A stretch of DNA of 6,700 nt from contig JAHECE010000142.1 of assembly GCA_024641895.1 (NCBI GenBank), positions 1 through 6,700 of the forward strand, in the 5' to 3' direction. Origin of the DNA: Actinomycetales bacterium (GTDB taxonomy: Bacteria; Actinomycetota; Actinomycetes; Actinomycetales; JAHECE01). A program made the translations under genes and the position numbers. The notes below the pieces were generated by a model. The model was not told the DNA's origin, searched no databases, and saw only the letters and a program-made list of their open reading frames with translations. This document shows positions 1 through 6,100 of this stretch, one piece after another; position 1 is the first letter of the stretch, and every line of letters begins with the position of its first letter.

Positions 1-1100
1 AGGCCCACCTGGTACCAGGGCCCCGGCACCGTGGCACCGAGATGCGGGTCGACGGCGAGCAGCGGCGCTCCGCTCGCCGTGAGGTCGCCCGAGACGACGA
101 AGGAGTTCGACCCGATGCCCGCGCCTTGGCCCACGAGCTCGGGGACGGCGCGTAACGCCTCTCCGGCGGCGGCGACCGCCGACAGCCCTGCGACGCCGAG
201 CAGACCGCCGTCCGCCGGTTGCGCCTGCTGCGGGCTCGCGCCCGGCGGGGCTGCGGTCGGCGCGGCTGCCTCGTCGACAGTCGGCGCCGTCGACGAGCCT
301 GCGAGCACTCCACCGGCCTGCGAGCCGACGACCGCACCCCTGGGCTCGGAGCTGCTGACCTGCGATGCGACGAAGTCCGAGCTGCCGCCGATGATCGGAG
401 CGTGGATCGCCTCGGGGAAGGCGGGGAACAGCTCGTCGACCTGGTCGACGTTCTGCAGGACCTCGTAGAGCGCGCTGCGCTCGACCTCGGACTCGTAGCT
501 GTTGCTCAGGTCCCAGGACAGGGCCTTGAGCCAGACGAGGGAGTCGACCTCGGTCCATGGTTCGACGTCCGCAAGGCTCGTGGTCACGCCCAGCACGGTG
601 TACTCGACCCCGAGCCGGCTTGCCTCGCGCCCCTCGAGGTAGTCGTTCACCCCGGCCACGTAGGCGGTGAGGTAGGCGCTGGTCTGCACGCTCAGGAGCG
701 GCAGCTCGGCCTCGGCCGCTCGCCGCCAGCCGAGCGTGCGGATCACCGCGTCCGACTCGAGCGCACCGTCCTGCGGCCCGATCAGCTCAGCGAGCCGGCC
801 CGAGGCGACATGCCGCCGGTAGTCCATCTCGAAGAAGCGGTCCTGGGCGTGGACGTAGCCCTGGGCTCGGAACAGGTCGCGCACGTCCTCGGCGTAGATC
901 TGCGGGACACCGCGCTCGTCTCGGACGACGTCGACCTCCGCACGCAGGCCGTCCAGACTCATCGCGCCGTCGTAGGTCGGCAGCGGCCGTCGGATCAGCA
1001 CGGCGGCCGCCCCGGCCACGGCGAGCAAAGAGACCACGACCACGACCGCGACCACGACGAAGACGGTGCGCAGCACGGGACGTCCAGGAGTCTCAGGCAC
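1..1100 (-). CDS. Penicillin acylase family protein (Ntn hydrolase), N-terminal part, runs off the left edge
   Basis: The open frame gives 366 residues with no stop before the window edge. After a short N-terminus, residues 12-36 form a strongly hydrophobic Val/Ala segment, a signal anchor or uncleaved signal that places the enzyme outside the membrane. Residues 53-235 read like the alpha chain of this family, with a typical block GYVHAQDRFFEMDYRRHVAS at 81-100 followed by GRLAELIG. After a low-complexity linker (about 248-300) comes GIGSNSFVVSG. Ser331 in the GSN motif is the expected N-terminal nucleophile of the beta chain, exposed by autocatalytic cleavage. LLAVDPHLG (about 345-353) matches the family's next conserved block. 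The family hydrolyses amide bonds of beta-lactams, N-acyl homoserine lactones or other acylated amines; the substrate cannot be told here. Most of the beta chain is outside the window. The start is GTG at 1100: no earlier in-frame start was seen, the next Met lies after the membrane segment, and no good Shine-Dalgarno is present. Confidence 0.9.
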   Translation of the reverse strand, partial: MPETPGRPVLRTVFVVVAVVVVVSLLAVAGAAAVLIRRPLPTYDGAMSLDGLRAEVDVVRDERGVPQIYAEDVRDLFRAQGYVHAQDRFFEMDYRRHVASGRLAELIGPQDGALESDAVIRTLGWRRAAEAELPLLSVQTSAYLTAYVAGVNDYLEGREASRLGVEYTVLGVTTSLADVEPWTEVDSLVWLKALSWDLSNSYESEVERSALYEVLQNVDQVDELFPAFPEAIHAPIIGGSSDFVASQVSSSEPRGAVVGSQAGGVLAGSSTAPTVDEAAAPTAAPPGASPQQAQPADGGLLGVAGLSAVAAAGEALRAVPELVGQGAGIGSNSFVVSGDLTASGAPLLAVDPHLGATVPGPWYQVG

Positions 1101-1106
1101 GCACCG

Positions 1107-1112
1107 AGGGTA
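1107..1112 (-). promoter_or_regulatory. Possible -10 element for a leaderless acylase transcript
   Basis: On the minus strand the hexamer TACCCT fits the actinobacterial TAnnnT -10 pattern and lies six bases before the GTG start at 1100. That spacing would put the transcription start at or next to the start codon. No convincing -35 is visible, and no Shine-Dalgarno sits at a usual distance (GAGAGGG is about 20 bases away). This is inference from a weak motif. Confidence 0.3.
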
Positions 1113-1153
1113 TCCGCCCTCTCGGACGAAGACGGGACACGCCGCGATCCGAG

Positions 1154-1159
1154 TACGAT
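1154..1159 (+). promoter_or_regulatory. Probable -10 element of the zinc-ribbon (ruc-like) gene
   Basis: TACGAT matches the TAnnnT pattern. Transcription would start around 1165-1168, inside the left half of the CIRCE repeat, and give a leader of roughly 77 bases. A -35 box is not clear: the bases around 1131-1136 (GACGGG) are a poor match. The placement against the operator is the main support. Confidence 0.4.
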
Positions 1160-1185
1160 TGGCACTCCTGATGTGAGAGTGCCAG
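1159..1185. promoter_or_regulatory. CIRCE-type operator (HrcA binding site)
   Basis: The sequence reads TTGGCACTC, nine spacer bases, then GAGTGCCAG. The CIRCE consensus is TTAGCACTC-N9-GAGTGCTAA, so the left arm matches 8 of 9, the right arm 7 of 9, and the spacer is exactly nine. TGGCACTC and GAGTGCCA form a perfect 8-bp inverted repeat at 1160-1184. HrcA represses heat-shock genes by binding this element. It overlaps the predicted transcription start of the gene at 1244, so binding should block it. It lies 58 bases from the divergent acylase start and could affect that gene too. Confidence 0.85.
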
Positions 1186-1233
1186 CGCGCGGCCGGCGAT
1201 GCCGGGCTCGCCGCGACGGCCTCCTCGTGACGT

Positions 1234-1238
1234 GGAGG
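1234..1238 (+). promoter_or_regulatory. Ribosome binding site that fixes the GTG start at 1244
   Basis: GGAGG ends five bases before GTG at 1244. The frame is open from 1199, but only the 1244 start has this site, and it gives the family-typical N-terminus MPTYAYAC. Confidence 0.8.
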
Positions 1239-1243
1239 TTCCC

Positions 1244-1630
1244 GTGCCGACCTATGCCTACGCGTGCTCCGCGTGCGAGCACGCGTTCGATGTCCGCCAG
1301 TCGTTCAGTGACGAGGCGCTCACCACGTGCCCCGAGTGCGAGCAGGAGAGCCTGCGGAAGGTCTTCTCCCCGGTAGGAGTGGTCTTCAAGGGCTCGGGCT
1401 TCTACCGGAACGACTCGCGCGCGGCCCACAAGGGCAAGCCGGCGGGCTCCGGCAAGCCGGCGAGCACCCCGTCGGCGGCCGGTACGGACTCGTCGAGGCC
1501 CACGACCTCGCCCACGCCCGCCGTCTCCGGCGGCGGCGGCGGGTCGTCCAGCGGCGGGTCTCCGGCCGCGGCTTCCGGGTCCGCGGGATCGAGCGGCAGC
1601 GGGTCGGGTTCGGCGACGCCCGCCGCCTGA
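1244..1630 (+). CDS. ruc: FmdB-family zinc-ribbon protein, Ruc-like redox-regulated chaperone
   Basis: The product has 128 residues. The N-terminus MPTYAYACSAC carries a zinc ribbon with Cys8, Cys11, Cys29 and Cys32 (CxxC-x17-CxxC), followed by the conserved stretch SPVGVVFKGSGFYRNDSR. From about residue 54 the chain is low-complexity Ser, Gly, Pro and Ala and should be disordered; this is the layout of the CxxC_CxxC_SSSS (FmdB) family. Mycobacterium tuberculosis Rv0991c (Ruc) has the same layout. It is known as a cytosolic chaperone that loses zinc and forms disulfides on oxidation, prevents protein aggregation, works with the DnaK system, and is under HrcA control. The CIRCE element just upstream here supports the same role. 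It is the first gene of a rightward series with a SAF protein and mscL. The family call is firm; the chaperone function is inferred from domain layout and operator. Confidence 0.88.
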   Translation: MPTYAYACSACEHAFDVRQSFSDEALTTCPECEQESLRKVFSPVGVVFKGSGFYRNDSRAAHKGKPAGSGKPASTPSAAGTDSSRPTTSPTPAVSGGGGGSSSGGSPAAASGSAGSSGSGSGSATPAA

Positions 1631-1733
1631 TGCGGGGCGACCGCACCTGTCGCACCGCTTCCTCCACAGCCCACCGGGTTCCGCGACACCCACAACGGGC
1701 ACGGCGTGTCAGGCGCGTCCCTGCGCCGCTTCC

Positions 1734-1739
1734 TAGCGT
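1734..1739 (+). promoter_or_regulatory. Possible -10 element giving a leaderless SAF-gene transcript
   Basis: TAGCGT fits TAnnnT and ends eight bases before the ATG at 1748, so transcription could start at the ATG itself. No Shine-Dalgarno precedes either 1748 or the alternative GTG at 1706, which fits leaderless translation. No good -35 is seen. The 117 bases between the zinc-ribbon stop and this ATG hold nothing else clear, only a 5-bp hairpin (TGCGG at 1631, CCGCA at 1641) without a T run. Confidence 0.3.
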
Positions 1740-1747
1740 CCCCGCAC

Positions 1748-2431
1748 ATGACACAGACCGGCCTGCAGCCCTCCGACGTCCGACGGCGGCGACTCACGCG
1801 TGCGCGACGGCGGCTCCGCGTGGTCCTGTGGCGCCGACGACACCTCGTCGTGGCGCTGGCTCTCGCGAGCGTCGCGATCGTCGTCGTCGAAGAGTCTCGC
1901 CTCGACCCTCCGCCGACCAAGCACGTCGTCGTGCTCGCGGCGGCGATGCCGGCAGGTTCGCTGCTCGGAGCCGGGGACGTCGCCACACGTGACGTACCGG
2001 CGGGCCTCGCGCCCGAGGGAGCCCTGGACGACCCCGCGACCGTCGTCGGCTCGAGGCTGGCGGTGGCGCTGCCACCCGGCTTCCCGCTGGCCTCGAGCGT
2101 TTTGATCGGCCCCGGCCTCACGGCCGGCGCACCGCCCGGCACCGCCGTGGTCCCGGTGCGGCTGGCGGACTCTGAGGTCGCCGGCCTCCTGCACGCGGGG
2201 GATCGGATCGACGTCATCCAGGCACCCGCCGACGGCGGCGCCCCGCGAGTGCTCGCGCGGCGGGTGCTCGTCATGGCGAGGACGAGCTCCGACACGCCCG
2301 CAGCCGTGGACGTCGGCGCATCCCTCGGCCCCCTGCTTCTGGTAGCGACGACACCGGAAGTCGCTACGCTTCTCGCGGGTGCGAGCACCTGGGATCCACT
2401 GAGCGTGGTCCTCGTCGCGGACGGCCTGTGA
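1748..2431 (+). CDS. SAF-domain membrane protein, CpaB/RcpC-like
   Basis: The product has 227 residues from ATG 1748; GTG 1706 would add 14 residues. The N-terminus is very Arg-rich (residues 12-31), followed by one membrane helix at about 32-47. By the positive-inside rule the rest lies outside the membrane. Residues 58-121 look like a SAF domain (VVVLAAAMPAGSLLGAGDVA, then a DVPAGLAP segment and a GSRLAVALPPGFPL segment). Residues 130-158 (GTAVVPVRLADSEVAGLLHA, then GDRIDVI) resemble the RcpC/CpaB domain of Flp/Tad pilus assembly proteins. No pilus genes are present in the window, so this looks like an orphan copy, and a pilus role is not supported by context. It lies between the zinc-ribbon gene and mscL, 43 bases before mscL, probably cotranscribed with it. 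The fold is fairly sure; the function is unknown. Confidence 0.8.
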   Translation: MTQTGLQPSDVRRRRLTRARRRLRVVLWRRRHLVVALALASVAIVVVEESRLDPPPTKHVVVLAAAMPAGSLLGAGDVATRDVPAGLAPEGALDDPATVVGSRLAVALPPGFPLASSVLIGPGLTAGAPPGTAVVPVRLADSEVAGLLHAGDRIDVIQAPADGGAPRVLARRVLVMARTSSDTPAAVDVGASLGPLLLVATTPEVATLLAGASTWDPLSVVLVADGL

Positions 2432-2460
2432 CAGGCCGACGCACGGCCGCCACCCACCGA

Positions 2461-2467
2461 AGAAGGA
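2461..2467 (+). promoter_or_regulatory. Ribosome binding site of mscL
   Basis: AGAAGGA ends seven bases before the ATG at 2475, normal strength and spacing. No separate promoter is evident in the 43-base gap after the SAF gene, which suggests readthrough from upstream. Confidence 0.7.
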
Positions 2468-2474
2468 TGCGTTC

Positions 2475-2888
2475 ATGACCAGTCTCGTCAAAGGCTTCCG
2501 CGAGTTCATCCTCCGGGGCAACGTCGTCGACCTGGCCGTCGGCATCGTCATCGGCGCCGCGTTCGGCGCCGTCGTGACCGCGTTCGTCGACGGCATCCTC
2601 AACCCGCTGATCGGAGCCATCTTCGGTCAGCCGAACCTCGACAACATCTGGACGATCACGATCAACGACTCGAGCATCCTGCCCGGGGTGTTCCTCACCG
2701 CCGTCCTGAACTTCCTGCTGATCGCCCTCGCCGTCTACAGCATGATCGTTGTCCCGATGAACAAGCTGGCGGAGCGAACCAAGAAGCCCGAGGAGCCGGC
2801 GGCGGCCCCCGTGACACCTGACGACGTCATCCTCCTCAAGGAGATCCGGGACCTGCTCGCCGCGCAGGGCAAGGGCTCGGCCTCCTGA
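2475..2888 (+). CDS. mscL: Large-conductance mechanosensitive channel MscL
   Basis: The product has 137 residues, usual for MscL. It opens under membrane tension and lets out solutes during sudden osmotic downshift; the channel is a homo-oligomer in the plasma membrane. The N-terminal amphipathic helix GFREFILRGNVVDLAVG (7-23) and the first membrane helix, with its small-residue gate region IVIGAAFGAVVTAFVDG (24-40) and NPLIG, are classic. A periplasmic loop at about 50-70 is followed by the second helix, about 71-94 (GVFLTAVLNFLLIALAVYSM), then the NKLAERTKKPEEP linker and a cytoplasmic helix at 115-131 containing LLKEIRDLL. All parts are intact, so the channel should be functional. It is the third gene of the rightward series and converges on the leftward small gene only 48 bases downstream. 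Confidence 0.97.
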   Translation: MTSLVKGFREFILRGNVVDLAVGIVIGAAFGAVVTAFVDGILNPLIGAIFGQPNLDNIWTITINDSSILPGVFLTAVLNFLLIALAVYSMIVVPMNKLAERTKKPEEPAAAPVTPDDVILLKEIRDLLAAQGKGSAS

Positions 2889-2936
2889 GGACGGGTTCAC
2901 CCGCCCACCGGCTGGTAGGTCGCTAGAGCCCGGGCC

Positions 2937-3107
2937 TCACCAGTGCGGCGGGCGGTCCCGCAGGAGCCGCTCGTCGTTGGCATCGGGGCCCTCGCTGTCA
3001 TCCCCCCAGGACTGCGGGCTGTCCTCGCCCGCACGATCCGGGATCACCGGGCTGTCCGAAGCGCGGGGCCCAGGCTCGGGCTTCTCTGCGGGCGGCCTGT
3101 CCGTCAC
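2937..3107 (-). CDS. Small acidic, proline-rich protein coupled to the helicase-like gene
   Basis: I do not recognise a named family. The 56-residue product begins MTDRPPAEKPEPGPRASD, is rich in Pro, Asp, Glu and Ser, contains QSWGDDSEG (32-40), and ends NDERLLRDRPPHW. It has no membrane segment or signal and looks mostly disordered. Its GTG start (bases 3107-3105) overlaps the TGA stop of the upstream large gene (3106-3104), a GTGA arrangement typical of translational coupling; no clear Shine-Dalgarno precedes it, which fits. From memory, acidic small actinobacterial proteins with a terminal PPHW-type motif are common, but I could not check this. The coupling suggests a partner or accessory of the large protein. 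The main doubt is its small size and the chance that in a GC-rich genome a frame stays open by accident. Confidence 0.65.
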   Translation of the reverse strand: MTDRPPAEKPEPGPRASDSPVIPDRAGEDSPQSWGDDSEGPDANDERLLRDRPPHW

Positions 3108-6100
3108 GACGAGGCGCCCCGCGACGGCACGCCGACCTCGTCCGCGTCGACGGCAGCGGCGCCTCGGGCGGCATTCTCAACGCCCAGGTGCACCTCGAGG
3201 CCTGCCACGTCGAGCATCTCGTCCTCGTCGTCGTGGCCACCGGCCAGCTCGTCGTCGTCGAGCACCGGCACGACGACGACGGGCGTCCGGTAGCCGCGGT
3301 CGGCGTCTGCGGACCCGTCCGTCGTCGAGCTGTCGGGCACCGCGCCAGCCTCGAGGTCCCCGGCGTCATGGCCGGATCCGGATGACGTTGCGTTCTCGAG
3401 CGACGAGTTCTCGTGCGACGTGCTGCGGACGTTCGTGTTCTCGAGCACCACGTTCCCCGCGCCCCCAGGCTCCACGCCCCCGTCCGACGCGACCCCGGGC
3501 TCCACGACCCCGTCCGACGCGACCTCCGTCCCGGCGCCCGGGACGGAGGTGACTCCGGCCTCGTCCCTGAGTTCGACCGACCCGACCGCGGCCTCAGCAG
3601 CACCCGGCTCCTGAACCGACCCGGGCCGAGCCGACGCGGCGGGCACCCGCTCGTTCTGGGCATCCCCAGCAGGCGCGCCGGCGTCCCCGAACGCGGCCTC
3701 CATCGCCAGCAGCGCCGCTTCCATCTGCGCGATCTCGGCAGCCATCCCGGTGACCTCGGCCCCTACCTCGGCCTCGTCGCCGAACCTCGCCTCGGCCTCG
3801 GCGGCTCCGACAGAGGTGGCGGCTCCGACAGCGGCGTCGACCCCGGCTGGGTCGACCCAGCCGCCCTCGGGCGTCTCGGCCTCGGGGGCAGCGTCGGTGC
3901 GCGCAGCGTCCGCAGCCACGGCGTCGCCGTCCGGTTCCTCGGCCGGGCTGAGCACATCGGCGTCCGGCCTCTCGTCCTCGACCTCGGCCGCCGCAACGTC
4001 TTCGACCTCGAGCACGGCATACGCCGCGTCGTCGGCCTCCTGCCCGGTGGCGAACCACGGGGACACCCGAGGCGCCGGCGGCAGGAAGTCCAGCGGCTGG
4101 GCGCGACGCTGCCGCAGCACACGGCGGACCGACTCGAGCACGTTCTCGGCCTCGGCCTGCGGGTCGAGGAACACCGCGGTCGAGAACGCCATGTGCACAC
4201 CCCAGCCACGGTCCGCGAGCCGCTGCACGTCGTGCCTGTCCCGAATGCGCAGGCTGGCCTGGCCCACGTACTCGTCGTCGTCGGTGAGGACGGCGAGCAG
4301 CAGCTCGTCGGGCTGCGAGGGGTGACCGAGCACGAGCGGGATCCGCATCCCACCCGGGACGCCGTAGCGCGGGGTGACGCTCAGCCCCAGCTGGCTGAGC
4401 CGCTCGGCGAGGTCGACCAGGAGCCGGTCCGCCTCGCCCTCCCCCGGGACCGACGCAGCGAGCGCGCCGCCGGCCTCGGCGGCCTCGAGAAGATCGGCCA
4501 GGAGCAACGGACCGGGCGTGCGCAGGCGCCACCGGTCGAGCTCGCCGGGCGCGAAGCAGCTGACGACCGTCAGTCGACGGCGGCACGCATCGATCGCGTC
4601 GATCAGCAGGCCCGCGCCGTCCGGGTCGCTGAGACGGCCGAAGCGGTGCATCACGCGACCGTGCGGCGTCTTGCCGAGGCCCAACGTCAGGAGCACGGCG
4701 TCGCGTCGCACGCCGGCGGCCGAGTCGAGCTCGAGGACGGCGAACGGCTCGGGTCGGTTGCGGGCGAAGAAGTTGCGGACGGCCGGGCTGTCGGCGATCG
4801 CGGAGCGCACGGCCTCCCGGACCCTGTCGGCGTGCCGGACGCTGACGGTGAGCACCACGAGGCTCTCGTCGGGCCGGGTCAGCGCGTGCTCGATCACGAG
4901 GTCGACGACCCGGTCGACCTCGCTCTGCACGCTCTCCACGACGGCCGAGCCGGGCGCGGGCATCCCGAACCCGTCGACGACCTCGAGCCGCAGCGCCGAC
5001 CGGGTCTGCGGGGTCGGGATCGAACGGATGACGTCCGCGTAGCCGTGATCACCGAGGAACGCCATGAGCGCGGGCTCGCGCACCACGCGATCGGCGTTCA
5101 GCGTCACCGACGGCAGGACGCCGGCCAGTGCGTCGACGATCCGCTGCGGAGCGCCCTCCGCATTCAGTGCCGCCCGGCGGGAGTCGCCGACGACGACGAC
5201 CTGCGCGCCCCGGGAGATGGCCGAGATGGCCTGCTCCACGGGCAGGTGCTGCGCGGCGTCGAGCACGACGAGGTCGACCGAGCGGTCCGGGTCGAGGAGC
5301 TGCGGCACCTGCATCGGCGCCACGAGCCAGCAGGGCCGCAGCCGTGCGGCGAGGTCGCCGAGCGAGTGGACAGCCTCCCGGACGTCGCGGACCCGCTCGT
5401 TGGCCAGGTCGCGAAGCAGCTCGCGCGTCGACGTGCTGGTCGCGAGAAGCGCCTCGTGGCGGCGCTGGACGACGGAGCGCAGGACGGGCCCGGGCAGGGT
5501 GTCGAGCTGCTCGAGGTCGAGCTCGCGCAACCGGTCGGCGAGCGCGCCCAGCGTCTCGCCGTCGTAGCCGGCCAGGGCGCGGTCCGCGCGGAGGATCTCC
5601 TCGAAGACCGAGCTCCACCAGGCGAGCTCGAGCTCCGGTTTGACCATCTCGGCGGGCACGGCCCGCTCGGCGAGGTCGGCCACGAGGGTGCCGAGGCCGA
5701 GACCGCGCAGGCTGTCCAGCACCCGGGTGCGCTCGGGCAGCTCTTCGAGGGCGGCCGCGTCGGCCGCGAGCCTGCCCATCCGGGCCTCGAGGTCGACGAG
5801 CAGCGAACCCTCGAGGTCGGCGCCGTCGGGCGTCGTGCTGAGCACCTGCTCGAGCGCAGCGACGTCCTCGAGGACGGCGCGGTACTCCGCGACGGCCTCG
5901 GCGAGGCCCTCGGGCACCCGCGGCCAGACGCCGAGCTGGCTGTGCCTTCGCCACGACTCCCGCTGCGCCTGGACGGAGGCGAGAGCGCCGTGCAGGTCCG
6001 CGAGGCCGCGGCCCGGCCGGACGAGCTCTTTGGCCGCCTTGCGCAGGCGCCGCCGCATGAACCAGCCCATCTCGACGCCGTTGACGGCCCGCCACTCGCG

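Noticed and set aside
1030..1062. GACCAC/GACGAC-like simple repeat
   Set aside because: It is the Val-rich membrane segment of the acylase (GTC/GTG codons on the minus strand), not an independent repeat element.
219..1376. A 385-codon plus-strand frame over the acylase region
   Set aside because: The minus-strand frame reads as a penicillin acylase with membrane anchor and GSN nucleophile motif; the plus frame has no recognisable content and crosses the intergenic promoter region.
1631..1645. Hairpin TGCGG-GGCGA-CCGCA after the zinc-ribbon gene as a terminator
   Set aside because: Only five base pairs and no T run follow; it is expected by chance in DNA this GC-rich.
1706..1747. GTG 1706 as the start of the SAF protein
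   Set aside because: No ribosome site, the added 14 residues have no visible feature, and ATG 1748 has a plausible leaderless -10; it cannot be fully excluded.
1402..2620. Long minus-strand frames opposite the zinc-ribbon, SAF and mscL genes
   Set aside because: Their translations are Arg/Ser/Thr-rich without motifs, while the plus-strand frames give clear families with good starts.
2901..2955. Pairing of CCGCCC with GGGCGG across the convergent junction as a bidirectional terminator
   Set aside because: Six base pairs with a loop of over 40 bases and no T runs; not convincing.
3468..3527. The two 30-bp units as a CRISPR remnant
   Set aside because: The units are directly adjacent without spacers, lie in frame inside a coding region, and no cas-like gene is nearby.
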